Part shown: positions 23,267 through 35,097 of the stretch, piece after piece
Numbering within the stretch: position 1 is the stretch's first letter
Layout of the letters: every line of letters starts with the position of its first letter
Assembly (NCBI GenBank): GCA_036971715.1
Contig: JAVHJL010000001.1
Location: 558,001-622,000, forward strand
Reading direction: 5' to 3'
DNA: 64,000 nucleotides
Source: Arthrobotrys musiformis
Taxonomy: Eukaryota; Ascomycota; Orbiliomycetes; Orbiliales; Orbiliaceae
The notes under the pieces: model-generated
The model's input: the letters and a program-made list of their open reading frames with translations, nothing else
The model's database searches: none
Told to the model about the DNA's origin: nothing
Made by a program: the position numbers and the translations under genes

Positions 23267-25270
23267 ATGTCGAAGAAACGAAAGAGAGACCCAGAGACAG
23301 TGGGGTCCAATGCCGAAGTATCTGCCGATTCGAAGCCTCAGAAGTCAAAGAAGGACAAATCCAAGCCCCGGGAGAATGGCGATGAACGCCCGGCGAGCCC
23401 CGAGAAGGTGACATTCGCATCCCTCGCAAATGTGACGGAAACCGACCCCTCGACGGAGGAAAACGTGGCAGAGGGATTAAACGATAGCATGGAAGTTGAT
23501 AAGCCAGAGGACCCTAAAAGTATAGGGGCTGGTTCAGACGGAAAATCGGGTTCGAAGAAGGAAAAGAAGAAAAAGAAGAAGGACGAGGATCTGTCAACCG
23601 GGCACCTGTCGATTCTCTCCAAGTTCGACAAGTACAGGGCCCAAATTCTGGAGTCTGGCCCTAAGACTGTAGCCAAAGAAGACGTTCCAGAAGAGCCACT
23701 GCAGGGTCTCCACCCATTGCCACAGCCGGCTCAGGTGCCAGTCCAAAAGGTGGACCCGAATTCTGCGCTTCCATCGTACCTTTCCCAGCCCACGACAGTA
23801 CCGACGAGCCAAAGGCCACCATTCTCCTCCTTTAACCTACCCGACCTTCTTCTGCACCGTTTAGAAAACCTAGGGTTTACGGACACATTCCCAGTTCAAT
23901 CAGCGCTTTTACCTCTTCTTCTTCCAGACAATCGACCACCCTCCACTCCGAAAGCAGATCTCCTGGTTTCAGCAGCTACGGGCTCGGGGAAAACGCTATC
24001 ATACCTCCTTCCGATCCTCGCTAGCTTGATCAACCGGATAGTACCACATACTTACGCCCTGATTATTGTCCCAACACACGAATTGGCTACGCAAGTTCAG
24101 CGGACAGCACATTCCCTTGCGGCGGGAACGTCTCTCAAAATTAGCACTGCGATTGGCACTCGTTCCTTTGAGGTTGAAAAGGATCATATCATTGCCAATG
24201 ATACTGGGAGTACTGGAGCCGACATTCTAATAGCAACTCCGGGTAGACTTGTTGAGCACATCAGGAACAACCCTCAATTCACGCTCCGGCATCTCCAGTG
24301 GTTAGTGGTTGACGAAGCGGACAGATTGCTGAGCCAAAGTTTCCAGGATTGGGTGGAAATTGTTGGAGATGAGCTGCAAAAACCCTTCCCAATAGAGGAT
24401 GGTAATATCGGTTTCGATATCACATCTGTAGGCCTACGGGCTCCAAAGCGTGCTTCGGACATTGTAAGGAAGGTTATCCTCTCGGCTACCATGACTCGAG
24501 ACGTCGGCAGACTAGCAGGGTTGAAACTTAGGCGGCCGCAATTGATAGCCGTAGATGACATCGGTGGCCATGAGATACCGATAGACGGATCTGATAACGA
24601 AGACCAGGACCAGGACCAGGAAACAGCCGACAAGGGTTTGAGAGAGCTCAACTCTTTACCTTCCACTCTCGAAGAGCACTATTATCCGGTCTCCAATGCG
24701 ACTCAAAAGCCATTAGTATTAGCAAAACTCCTCTCGGATAGTAATACAAAATCCGGTATTTTGATCTTTACAAAATCGAACGAGTCAGCGTCCCGTCTCG
24801 CGAGACTTCTCGAGCTACTATTTGCCAAGAAGCTGGGCAAGAAGCGAAAAGGAAACAGCACAAAGGACTGGAGCATCGCAGTGTCTACTTCCGACAAGCG
24901 GAAAAAGGAAATATCCGCCAATACGGCTAAATTTAAGGCTTCAACTATCGATATACTGATATCGACAGATTTGATGGGAAGAGGTGTAGACCTTCCCAAT
25001 GCGCAGCTGGTTATCAACTACGATTCGCCAAGGAACGAAAAGGATTATATACATCGTGTTGGACGGACTGCTCGGGCAGGTAACAAAGGTATCACATGGA
25101 GCTTGGTAGAAGATAGCGAGGCGAGATGGTGGTGGGCAGGCATTGGAAAAGTCCGAAGAAGCAATTCCGAGGGCGTCAGCAAGGAAAGCGCGCCCGAGCT
25201 CAACGATGAGGCCCTGGAGATCTACGAAGGAGCCCTGGAGAAACTAGGGAGGGAGGTAAGGGGATCTTGA
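23267..25270 (+). CDS. DBP6: DEAD-box ATP-dependent RNA helicase Dbp6 (DDX51-like)
   Basis: Acts in the nucleolus in early 60S ribosomal-subunit assembly. One exon of 667 residues. The N-terminal 180 residues are Lys/Glu-rich and disordered. The helicase core follows: LENLGFTDTFPVQSALLPLLL (Q-like region), Walker A SAATGSGKT, VPTHELATQV, ATPGRLVEHI, motif II VDEADR, motif III SAT, then in the second RecA domain IFTKSNESASRL, STDLMGRGVDLP and HRVGRTARAG. The linker between VVDEADR and SAT is long (KPFPIEDGNIGF...), as in Dbp6/DDX51. It shares a 253-bp divergent promoter with SPT14. Confidence 0.93.
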   Translation: MSKKRKRDPETVGSNAEVSADSKPQKSKKDKSKPRENGDERPASPEKVTFASLANVTETDPSTEENVAEGLNDSMEVDKPEDPKSIGAGSDGKSGSKKEKKKKKKDEDLSTGHLSILSKFDKYRAQILESGPKTVAKEDVPEEPLQGLHPLPQPAQVPVQKVDPNSALPSYLSQPTTVPTSQRPPFSSFNLPDLLLHRLENLGFTDTFPVQSALLPLLLPDNRPPSTPKADLLVSAATGSGKTLSYLLPILASLINRIVPHTYALIIVPTHELATQVQRTAHSLAAGTSLKISTAIGTRSFEVEKDHIIANDTGSTGADILIATPGRLVEHIRNNPQFTLRHLQWLVVDEADRLLSQSFQDWVEIVGDELQKPFPIEDGNIGFDITSVGLRAPKRASDIVRKVILSATMTRDVGRLAGLKLRRPQLIAVDDIGGHEIPIDGSDNEDQDQDQETADKGLRELNSLPSTLEEHYYPVSNATQKPLVLAKLLSDSNTKSGILIFTKSNESASRLARLLELLFAKKLGKKRKGNSTKDWSIAVSTSDKRKKEISANTAKFKASTIDILISTDLMGRGVDLPNAQLVINYDSPRNEKDYIHRVGRTARAGNKGITWSLVEDSEARWWWAGIGKVRRSNSEGVSKESAPELNDEALEIYEGALEKLGREVRGS

Positions 25271-25530
25271 AGGATTGTAACATATACAATGGCGGTGTAA
25301 GATATAAATGTACGAATTTTTCAGCGGTTATGACGTCACATATTTACGAATGCGATGTTCCCAACTTGTTCAGTGACGACTCATGAAAAGCTCCTTCAGC
25401 TTCTGATTCAGTATTACGATATATACAACAGGCTATATATGCTAGCACTTATGATGCGAAATTAAAAAACGCGAAACATAAAAAATCGTTGCGCAAGGAA
25501 GGCAGCAACTAGAAATCATGCAACAAAGGA

Positions 25531-27510
25531 TCAAGCCTTCTTCTGCTTGAGTTCCTGGCTACCGTATAATGCAATAACAGCGATACCGATGAAGGCGGCA
25601 ATAACGCTGAATACCAGTGCCACGATACCACGGGCGGTGAATCTATATTATGAATATTTGTCAGCCACTATTCTCGACGTTCTCAAGGTTTGAAGGAAAA
25701 ATACTAACCCTGCGGGTAGTGGGGCTGGGCTCAAATTTTGTCCAGTGAGATCCAAGTAGTCTTCAGCATTAGCAGCGGCATTTCCAACTACTGGAAGATT
25801 CTGCTCTCTACAAATAGCCAAGTGGTCTTCCGGGATAGTTTGTGTCTTTTGCAAAACATCTGGAGCCTCGATGAATGTGGCGATGAGACCGGATTCGATA
25901 TGCCATTCAATGTGGCAATGGAAAAGCCAAATGCCGGGGTTATCGGCACGGAAACGAAGAACGACATTACCACCTGGGTTAACCAAGACTGTATCTCTTC
26001 GCATTGGTTTTTTGGCGAATTCGACGGATTCATCAGAAGCATCGAAGAAACCCGCATCTTCTTCACTACGATAGGCAAGCTGGAAGGTATGGCCGTGAAG
26101 ATGGAATGGATGCTTTCCGGGGTCGTTGTTGTTAATAATCAACTCGACGACATCGTGGTGCTTGAAGACGATTGGGTTTGTATCGCGGCCGTAGATTTCC
26201 GGTGTCAAGCTGAGGTTTCCGGCATTAAGAGCAGTGTAAAGGGTAGGAACCTTGGGGGCGACATAAGTGATACCATTGAAGAATGCGTAGTTTGCACCGT
26301 CTCCAAGGTTGTCCATCATAACCTCAAGGGAGAATGTGTATGTGGGGTCTTCCCAAAGATCCTCCTCGTCATAAGGAACCAAGGTGAAATCATCGAACGG
26401 CTCGAATGCATCAACGAACGCAGCCTCTGGGATGGGTCTCGCGGCGCTGTAGATCAAAGTACCGGTAACGTTGGGGTTCAAACCGTCAGGGATTTGATCA
26501 AAGAGATCCTAGGAATATAGATTAATACGAGTACTATAATTATAAATCATCAAGCTAGCCGCTTTTGCACCAACCTGGTCCATGCTTCCGACAATTGCGA
26601 AATTCTGAGTAGTTTCATTTCTAGTGGTCAAAAGGAAAGAAACTCTCTGCGCAGCAGTGAGATAGATCATTTCCGCTTCAGCCTCTTGGGTGTATTCGCC
26701 GTCAACTTCAATGATTCTCATTGTGTGACCCTCTATCCAGAAGTATTGCGCAGCAAATGCAGCCATGTTCACCAAACGAACCATATAAGTCTTATTAGGA
26801 CGAACATGGAATGGCATTCCTTGTGTTTCGTTCATGAGGGCAGAGTTAGGTACCGGCTCAGCACCTGTTGGATTTCCGACAGACAAGAACTTAGCCAACA
26901 GCGGCGGGTTCTCATCGTGATACCAGTCGCTGAGCGAAATCACAACTTCCTCGTCGTACTTCTTGGCGTATGGGCCCTTTGGATCACGTACTATTAAAGG
27001 CGCACGGATACCATCAGGGTATTGGCCTTTAATATGCGAGTGATACCAGTATGTGCCTGGTTGATTGATCTAAAAGCTTCAAATCAGGACTGTCTCTCAT
27101 TTCGACGCATAGAGGAAACTATAATCGAGATCCCCAAACTGCGCGCAAAGGTTTTTCGACATCGTCAAACTTACGGTGAAGTTATAAGTCATTTTCTGAC
27201 CAGGAGCCAGCGAACACTGTGTGACTCTCCCGGGGCCGTCCATAGCATTCGTTCCATTTTGGAACAGACCGTGCCAATGAAGACTTGTTTCTGCATCTGG
27301 CAAACCGTTGACGAGGTTGACGACTAATCTATCGCCTTTCTCGATTTCGATTGTGGGAATTGGCCATTTTCCATTGATACCAATTACACGGCGCTCGAAT
27401 TGCCCGTCTGGGTTTGCTGTTGTATATGTTACATTGAAATCATATGTAACAGTTTTGGAAAAAACTGAGGGGAGAAGAGAGAGCAAGGAGGCCGCCACGA
27501 ACGACTTCAT
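25531..27510 (-). CDS. FET3: Cell-surface multicopper ferroxidase
   Basis: Oxidises Fe(II) to Fe(III) at the plasma membrane for uptake by Ftr1. Minus-strand exons 27175-27510, 26575-27069, 25709-26508 and 25531-25642 join to 580 residues. It has a signal peptide (residues 1-18, KSFVAASLLSLLPSVFS), three cupredoxin domains and all four copper motifs: HWHGLFQ, WYHSH, HPFHLHGHTF and HCHIEWHIESGL. The last short exon supplies the C-terminal membrane helix (GIVALVFSVIAAFIGIAVIALYG) and a short Lys-rich cytosolic tail, which separates Fet3-type ferroxidases from secreted laccases. Many N-glycosylation sequons are present. It is divergent from FTR1 across a control region with exact ATCWGATAA sites, one 124 bp upstream of this ATG. 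Confidence 0.95.
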
Positions 27511-27633
27511 CCTGAGATGTTTAACGCGTTGCGTTGCAAAAGTTGCCTCGAGCGCACGATAATTACAGAGCTGAGGACGGTGGTGATAGTATAGTAAGGA
27601 AGGAAGGAAAGATAGCTGAAGAGTAGCTGAATG

Positions 27634-27642
27634 ATCTGATAA
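27634..27642 (+). promoter_or_regulatory. SreA-type GATA site ATCTGATAA
   Basis: Exact match to ATCWGATAA, the consensus of fungal iron-responsive GATA repressors (SreA/Urbs1/Sre1). It lies 124 bp upstream of the FET3 start. Confidence 0.8.
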
Positions 27643-27992
27643 GATTATTCTTATTACTGTTGTTTCACGGGAGGAAGCCACGCTCCATGAGGAATTTGAA
27701 GTATCGGATCAATCCGCCGACTTTAGCTCGCGACCTGGCCTACGTTGGCCACGGGTCGATGACATCCCACTCGTGAATTTTTTCCTCAATGGTTGCTAGA
27801 ATTCGAGCTTTAGCGATTTCATGCAGCGGCATGGAGTTTGCAGGGATCCACTTCCCAGCCTCGACATGCTTCTGCAACCTGAGGCAACATCGGAGCGCCG
27901 TCTCGTGAATACAAATTTGCAGAATGTGATAGATGGTGGGGCCGACTACTTTTCGAAGAAAAAGAAAGTTTTCCCAGCCTTTGAGGGGGCAG

Positions 27993-28001
27993 ATCAGATA
28001 A
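27993..28001 (+). promoter_or_regulatory. SreA-type GATA site ATCAGATAA
   Basis: Exact ATCWGATAA match, about 480 bp upstream of FET3 within the shared control region. Confidence 0.7.
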
Positions 28002-29388
28002 TCAACTGATCAAACGATACCACCTTCGGCATCTCAAAAGGATTTTGACTTTCAATTGGCGAGGAAGGTGGTCTGGAATCGAATCAAGTTTCCTGTGTAA
28101 GCAGGAAGAAGGCGAGGAAACGTTTTCCGCCCCAGCAAATAATTCGATTTGATTCATGCACCTCGAAAGCATGCGGTCCGTTTTTGTTATGGCCCCATTT
28201 TCCCTCATGCAATAGTTACTATACTGGAGACCGGTATTTTTACAAGCTTTGGTCCGAGTCTTGGGCCTCGAAGCAAGGGATTGTAAAAGTCTTGGGTGAG
28301 TGGGGTTCTCGCGGCTACCCAGGCCTTTGCCAATACCGACTAGAAAAGGCTTGATCGATGACAGTTCCCGCCCTGGTCTTTGATCCACATCTTCCAATAG
28401 AACGGAAAGCTCGAAATCGTCCTTTGATGTTCTCTCCATATACCATATGCATGTCTATATCTGGAGGTTGCGTTGCTTTAGTGGTATTTCCAACGGTCTC
28501 CGCAGACTACGATTCCATCTTATCGGATGCATCAGATTGTCGTCGAAATAAGTTTGCCATCAGATATGATAATGCATCGCGATCCCGCTGGTTCCAGACG
28601 ACGACCTAGGCTTGCGGGTCGTACGATCCCACAGGAAAATTACCAACCTTCTCGCTAAAGGTGGTTCGAGGCTCATGAAAATTTTTCTTTTAGGGCGCCA
28701 TGTTACTTCCCGAAAAACACCTACGAATAAATTTCCAAAACTTAGCTTAGCTGGAAATAGCGTCCTTTTGCTGCTAACTGCTTTCTATTCTTGATTGAGG
28801 GCTGACTTATGTAACAAGTATGCCTACAAGTATGCATCCCACGCTCCAACGAATCGCGCTTTCGAACCCTGCGCGCTAGCCCGGGTGGGCTGATCCCCGA
28901 GTGGGGCACGATAGCGAAATGATGGAACTGGAGCTCCAGGGTCAAAGTCTGATCTGATCGTAGGCTGACAATTTTTGTACCTACGCTCCTGCCATGATGG
29001 CATACATCTATTTTGAGTTTCAATTTGCATTTGTGCAGTTACAAACTCCGGTCACAAAAAAACCTGAATTTTCTTGACCGATTTCGGCCGGCGTTGAAGC
29101 TGGAGTGAAACGGGTCCTGCTTTTGGTTAAACGTGCTATTTGTCCCGCACCTGCGGAAAACACCGTGTGCTCAGACGAGTGATTTTATGAGGATTGAAGT
29201 TTTCGTGACCAACATATCCAAAATATCGCCAAAAATTTTGAGAACCAACTGCCTTCTCCTGTATTACATCCTGCCTAATGATTTCATTCCCTCTTGGCGT
29301 AGTCGATTTGATATTCCCGTTTTTTCCAACTACAGTTGAAGATTGTCTCTAGTTAAACCCTTGATTTGTCTACCCGTCCCAAGTAAAG

Positions 29389-29397
29389 TTATCTGAT
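29389..29397 (-). promoter_or_regulatory. SreA-type GATA site (reverse)
   Basis: TTATCTGAT, the reverse complement of ATCAGATAA, about 770 bp upstream of FTR1. Confidence 0.7.
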
Positions 29398-30098
29398 CCG
29401 TACCGCCAAGATTTGAGGTGGTGCGACCTCGATAGACAGGGATCAAAACTCAGTGTGGGTCCGGCCGCCTTCCATGCAAATCGTGTGTGCGACATCCTCC
29501 CACGCAGTCTGTTATTGCTGAACCGAAAGCTTGCATGTCTTGAAATTCCTTGCCTGATAGTCGGTTCAGAAATGCCGGTTTTAGTCTCAGAAAGTAGGGT
29601 GTACTTTGTAGTTTTTTCTTTCTTTCCCCTCTTTTAGATCTTCGGCATGTTTCCTTGTCGTTTCGTTTCTGCCTGTTTAGATAAGTCACCGTTCACGTTA
29701 TGCATATGCGGTGCATAGGCGGGCGATCGATATTGATTGATTCATTGATCCATGTCGGTGGCGGATTGGACGACTGTGGACCCGGAGAAAACCGTTAAAC
29801 TCAATGCCAGTGGGAGGCGGCGATAGCAGCCATTCCTTTTTTTCCTTTCGATATTCGTCAATTGTGCAGCGCATCGATCACCTGCTTGGCTGGGGTTGCA
29901 GGAACTCCTTGCATTTGCATTCGTGTGCTAGCTTCATTTCGAAAAACGATTCCGCGGTTGCCAGTGGATCTGGTGCCACGGGCCAAAGTCATTTTTTCTT
30001 TCTTTCAGTTCTCACAATTTGATATGATTTGAAGAGGACGCTTCTCTTTCCCTCTTTCCCTTCTCCTCTTAAAGATCAATCATTATCTTTCGCCTCTT

Positions 30099-30107
30099 TT
30101 ATCAGAT
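30099..30107 (-). promoter_or_regulatory. SreA-type GATA site (reverse)
   Basis: TTATCAGAT, the reverse complement of ATCTGATAA, 62 bp upstream of the FTR1 ATG. Confidence 0.8.
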
Positions 30108-30168
30108 CCGTTTCTGGAGGTTTATCTTTCGGATCTAAGAGTTATCTAGACAATCGATTGCGCCCAAG

Positions 30169-31564
30169 ATGGTGAACGTCTTCGCGGTCCCAGGTATGTA
30201 GTTAACCCCAATTGCAAACACAAGGTTTCGACAGCGCAGGACTTGCAATTATATGTCGCTACCTACTTTGTTATCAAGCGCATAAGGTAAAAATGCTAAT
30301 TTTTCTTGCGGGCTGGATCAGTATTCTTTATCGTCTTTCGCGAGTCTCTTGAGACCGCAATTATCGCTGCTATCCTCCTATCCTTCCTGAAACAGACATT
30401 TGACACACCGGATAGTGATCGGGGAGCGTATGTACGCTTGCGTAGACATGTCTGGCTGGGTCTAATAGTGGGTTTTATATTTGTTCTGGCGATTGGAGGT
30501 GGTATGATCGGTGCATTCTACAGGCTGGGTGTCGATGCATGGGCCAAATCGGAAAACTTATGGGAAGGCATATTCTGCTTGATCGCAAGTGTGATTATTA
30601 CTGTAAGGTCCCAAAACTGCCCCTTCTGGTGTCTAATTTGATAATATATAGCAATAATCGATATTAACTGCGCGGCTCCTTGGGTTTGTAGATCATGGGC
30701 GCAGCCATTTTACGAGTTTCGAAACTTCAAAAGAAATGGCAAGAGAAGATCACAAAGGCGCTTCAAGCACCCAGAAAAGAGACAACCTTTGGTCAAAAAC
30801 TTGAGAAATATGCTCTTTTTATCCTACCTTTCATTACCATCCTTCGTGAAGGACTTGAGGCCGTCATCTTCGTAGGAGGTGTTGGTCTCTCGTACCCAGC
30901 TAGTTCTTTCCCAATCCCTGTTATCACAGGTATCCTCGCTGGCTTCTTGATCGGTTTCATCATGTACAAGTGAGTAAAGCATCTTATTTTGCAGACTATC
31001 TATAAGATATGCTAACGTGCTTCTTCACTAGGGGCGGTAACATGTTCCACCTTCAAATCTTCCTCATCGTCTCGACTTGCTTCTTGTACCTCGTGGCCGC
31101 CGGTCTCTTCTCCCGAGGTGTATGGACACTGGAAATGCACTCTTACAGCAGACTTGTCGGTGGTGATGTTGCGGAAACAGGATCTGGACCTGGATCTTAC
31201 GACATTCGACAGAGTGTTTGGCACGTTAATTGCTGCTCGCCCGGATACAATGGAGGTGGCGGCTGGGGTATCTTCAATGCTCGTAAGTTTTATATTGCAA
31301 TTCGACTCTAAATCACAAAATATATTCTAACGCAGTCCGCCTTTGATAGTTTTCGGCTGGCAAAACTCGGCAACATACGGATCTGTTATCTCGTACAACG
31401 CTTACTGGATCGCTGTCATTGCCTACTTCCTTTTCATGTACTTCAGGGAACAGAAGCAGTTCAACGAGACCGGTCAGTCGGATTCCGACCTTGAAGCCGA
31501 TAACGGAAAGGGTGTTGTCGCAGCTGGAAAGAATGCTGTCGCGGTTGACGAGAAGAGCACTTAA
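30169..31564 (+). CDS. FTR1: High-affinity iron permease
   Basis: Imports Fe(III) delivered by Fet3 across the plasma membrane. Exons 30169-30193, 30322-30602, 30692-30969, 31032-31282 and 31350-31564 join to 349 residues. Both iron-binding helices carry their motif: RESLE at residues 15-19 (variant of REGLE) and REGLE at 154-158. About seven hydrophobic helices are visible. The extracellular DIRQSVWHVNCCSP...GGGGWGIFN loop and the ATYGSVISYNAYW segment are family hallmarks. The C-tail is acidic and cytosolic. The last acceptor (TTTGATAG at 31349) was chosen over an upstream CAG because the latter meets a stop. It is transcribed divergently from FET3. Confidence 0.95.
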
Positions 31565-32238
31565 ATTCATTAAGGCGTCGTCTCGCTAGACTGACCATTC
31601 GCATATCGCAATATTGGCCATCCAATTTCCGATATTAATTCAAGGAGGTTTTCAATATCGTTATACATGAAATAAACTTGGGGTTCCTATTGTTTGGGGT
31701 TCATACATGCTGCCATGTTATCGTATTGAGGCTCATATTTTAATGTACTGTGGATATAACTATGTAATTTCGAAATGATTTAATGCAAAATACCCTGTCT
31801 TGTATATCATATCTTGATTGTGTGTAAACCGTAGTAATCCCGCTGTTATGCTGGCCCACACACCAAGAGCATAGTAGGAATGCTGGCACGTCTAGAGGTC
31901 TACGTGGTGTATCGTCTAATGATAAACTGTCAGAACTTATTCTGAGACCGTCTGTAATGACGAAGCCGAAGCGCATAGGCACGTACGTATCCGGAACTGA
32001 GGCATACAGCTCACGTGAGATCGAGAGTCAGGTCTATAGATTTATAAATATATGATATAGCGTATTTTGATATTAATTATAATATATCTCGAGCCACTTC
32101 ACAAATACCAAATAATTACCATATGGGTAACTGGCAGACCTACGAGTTGACGCAAAAGACGCAAGCCGATTTACGTATACAATCTTATTTTAGTTAGACT
32201 AAGGCCTTCAAGTCTGCTTCAGACCCTTCAAGTCACCT
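31565..32238. other. Intergenic, 0.67 kb
   Basis: 3' flanks of FTR1 and of the convergent secreted-protein gene. No gene seen. Confidence 0.5.
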
Positions 32239-33186
32239 TCAAGTTATCTCCCAAGCCTGCGAAATTCCTTTACGGTCAATATCGAGAGGAAGATCGCGCT
32301 TTTTGTGATAATTAGTCACAAATCTCACGCTTATAGGCATAGGAATCTGCAACATAGGCCATATCCTCCATGTTAAAATATCACCATCCAATTCCGAGGT
32401 TGGCGTTTCCAATCGAGCCGGTGCGGAATGGTAATCTGACAATGATTTCTGGCTAGTACCCGATCCGCTTATGTCCCCATTTTGTACTTCATGCGCTTGT
32501 GATGAGGCCGCTTCGTTATCAAGGATACTTTGAACGTCGTCTGGATTAGGACTCGAAAGTATTTCGCTCTGGTTCTCGACTGTAGCCTCTGGAGGTGAAT
32601 TTTGCTGCGGAGACGAAACTTCGGTCTCGTATTGTGTCAAAACCTCGCCTGAATCTGTAGATCGTGATGATAACTCGAATGCGAGGTCGGGGTTCATATC
32701 GAGAAGAGTCTTTTCGCTTTCGATGGGGATTTTCAAAGGTTGAGGGTCCTCACATTGTTTTGTACGGTGGATCTCATTGTGGTCGAGATACCAAGGGAAT
32801 CCGACTATAATATATATCAGAATTAAGACTTTGTTAGTGGCATGTATGTTCCTACTTGTATTCAAATCAAAAAAGAAAAGTAGATAGGGAAATTTACAAT
32901 TGGGGTTCGCAAAGGAAAATCGAACAGTATCAAGGAGGGCTCCGGGCAAGGTAGGAAAGAACCCTGTGCACGATCCATCATTCCCATACTGCCAAACGAG
33001 ATCTCTGTCGCTCCAAGAATCGTGGTAGGTCCAACCCGTTTTTAATCCATTTGGATCTAGCACGTCCTCGAAAAGAACTTGTTCAATTCGTAGTATGCGA
33101 CTTTGGGCAAGTTGTGAGATGAGCAGCCCGGCTAGTATGGAGCCCTGTAGTATCCGCGAGAGCAATAAATCTAAAAGAGCCCACAT
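32239..33186 (-). CDS. Secreted paralogue family, copy 1
   Basis: Exons 32898-33186 and 32239-32804 (intron 93 bp, phase 1) give 284 residues. A hydrophobic leader (residues 8-27) is a likely signal peptide. The N-terminal domain has the family pattern: a Trp-rich stretch, a Cys (GSCTGFFP), LLDTVRFSF, an NPN just before the intron, then YLDHNEIHRTKQCEDPQPLKIPIE after it. A Ser/Glu-rich disordered middle follows. The conserved end is LTWRIWPMLQIPMPISVRFVTN, here followed by 25 extra residues. Copies at 33665, 35513 and 53391 share these blocks and the intron position. I know no named family; a role at the cell surface or with a host or prey is speculation. Confidence 0.7.
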   Translation of the reverse strand: MWALLDLLLSRILQGSILAGLLISQLAQSRILRIEQVLFEDVLDPNGLKTGWTYHDSWSDRDLVWQYGNDGSCTGFFPTLPGALLDTVRFSFANPNCKFPYLLFFFDLNTSRNIHATNKVLILIYIIVGFPWYLDHNEIHRTKQCEDPQPLKIPIESEKTLLDMNPDLAFELSSRSTDSGEVLTQYETEVSSPQQNSPPEATVENQSEILSSPNPDDVQSILDNEAASSQAHEVQNGDISGSGTSQKSLSDYHSAPARLETPTSELDGDILTWRIWPMLQIPMPISVRFVTNYHKKRDLPLDIDRKGISQAWEIT

Positions 33187-33664
33187 TCTGGTAAATGCAC
33201 GGGTGAGGTTTACATCCTCTTATCGTTTCCACATTATTTTCAAAATATTGCCTATTTAATTTGATTCTACAAGGAAATACTCTATAGACTTTCCCAGCAT
33301 GTACTCACTTCTCCAATTAAACCACATCAAATTACCTCAACCTCAGTAGGAAACTACCTCGACTTCAATCATACCGTCATTGGCTGAACCTTGTTTGTAT
33401 AATTATACGTTCAGAAAAAACATGATGATATGAAACGTCAGTGTAAATCTATTACAGGAATATTGAATTCTGCGCATCCTGTTCTGCTAGATTTATAGCG
33501 GCCCGGCGAAGATAGATAGCACGGATTCTGATATCATGGTTATGGGGAAGCTCCTAGAGTACTCCACAATTTGTAGCTAGAAACCTATCTAAAATATACA
33601 CGTTTAGAACTTCGTAGATGTTGAAGTCTTAAAATAAGATTGAAAAATATTGAAATATATATGC
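33187..33664. other. Intergenic, 0.48 kb
   Basis: AT-rich spacer between family copies 1 and 2; nothing recognised. Confidence 0.5.
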
Positions 33665-35097
33665 TTATAGCCTGAGATTAGAATTTATTGAAGCCCTCCT
33701 CAGACCAGTATTTGTTTGGATTCCACCTGCCGGGATACGATACCACTGCGATAGATCACTGATCAGTCTAATGCTCGTAGGTTTCCGGAACAAAAGACCG
33801 GTCTGTAAGATATTAATTACAAACGCAGGATCACCATCCTCACCTTCAAAGGGAACATCACGAGACTCCATAACTAATGGCTCTAGGTCTAAAACATCTT
33901 GCGTAGCCAACGGGTTTAGTTCAGGGCTAAGGTGTTCCAACTGCGCTGTCCCTCCAAGGTCAAAGTTTCCCGTACCAGCTGCCACCCCTTCCGAGAAACC
34001 ATCCTGTTCTCGAGGCTGCGTGTGGAAAATCGGCATCGGCAGTTGTCCGTTCTGGTTATTACCAGCGTTTAGAAGCTCTTGGATGGTACCGACGTCGATA
34101 ACTCCTTGCCCTGGAAGACTTGGAGTCCAACCAAGTGATCCTTGGGATTGTCCCAGGTCGACACTAGGCTCCGACTTGGGCGGGAATGGGCTCCGCTTCT
34201 TTAAGTTATTTTGGCTTTCCGCGTCGTCGTCGTCCTCCCAAGGGCCTAGATGATCATACTCCTCTTCCACAATAACCGTGGGTTCATATTCCCCTTGCTG
34301 TTGTTGAATATTCCCCGCTGCGATATCAAGATCCGCAGCGGAACCCCATATATCATGATCCATGCCGGTTGCAGATACGACTTCATCAGAATCAAATTCC
34401 TCGGGATTTTGTACGAAATCTTCTTCCACGAGCGTGGGAGCGTTTAGTATATCATGGATTTCGGGAGGCGCGCCGTTAGATACCCATGTGGGGTTCTGTG
34501 AATCCCCTCCAAAGATATCTTCCCCTTCTTCGTATATCTCGTCTTCATCATCGTCTAGGCCCGCGGGCCCGTAAACTTCTGGTTCTCTTCCCGGCTCTGT
34601 CGGGAATACTACTGTGATGGAATTTTCATCGTTGCAGTTTTCTCCATCGTGGATTTCAATTGCTGCCAGGACGTAGGGAAATAGTGCTAACATTGGCACT
34701 CGAGTTAGCAACTGCATACCGGATATATCCCACTCGAAAAGGTGGTTATATATTGGGTTTATAAATAATGGATAGACAATAGGATGAAATAGCTAGAAAT
34801 ACTCCACTTACGACTAGGATTCCCCGTATAATATTCAATATTCCTCACCGCGGCCCCATTATGAATGACGATATCATTGATACAATCCCCACTAGTCCAC
34901 TGCTCGTCCGTATCCCATATTTTCACCGCAGAACTAATAACTTCGTAATCTTCTTGAACTTCCGCCGTATCAAAGTTGGGTTTCAGACGCAGAGTTCTCC
35001 CCCATTCCTCGATGGCGATCCAGCGGGCGTCGATGGGGGTAGAGCATAATACACTCAACCAGACGGCGGTTAAAGTATGGAAGCTTGTCCTCGCCAT
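33665..35097 (-). CDS. Secreted paralogue family, copy 2
   Basis: Exons 34812-35097 and 33665-34662 give 427 residues. The intron is 149 bp, phase 1, with branch GCTAACT and acceptor GGCAG. The signal peptide (residues 1-24) ends at a PIDAR-W junction, and RW at the start of the mature chain is shared with copies 3 and 4. Blocks: VKIWDTDEQW, the Cys of GDCINDIV, VRNIEYYTGNPS, then IEIHDGENCNDE directly after the intron. A long acidic, Asp/Glu/Asn/Gln-rich middle follows. The C-terminal block is INILQTGLLFRKPTSIRLISDL, without the IWP seen in other copies. The acceptor was chosen because the nearer TGCAG leads to a stop. It is divergent from copy 3, with 415 bp between the starts. Confidence 0.72.

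Larger units (their letters stand above)
27511..30168. other. FET3-FTR1 divergent control region
   Basis: A 2.66-kb region between the two iron genes, longer than most spacers here. It contains four exact ATCWGATAA sites plus further WGATAR cores (for example TTATCT near 30121 and AGATAAG near 29677). CCAAT (28330) and ATTGG (28054, 29764) words are also present, as expected if a CCAAT-binding/HapX system acts here. The short ORFs in it look non-coding. Confidence 0.75.

Noticed and set aside
28002..28439. 145-codon minus-strand ORF between FET3 and FTR1
   Set aside because: No signal peptide, domain or splice context, and it overlaps one of the GATA sites; likely chance.
28860..28930. tRNA-like B-box (GGTTCGAAA in reverse) near 28865
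   Set aside because: No acceptor, D or anticodon arm can be folded around it; the stem is irregular.
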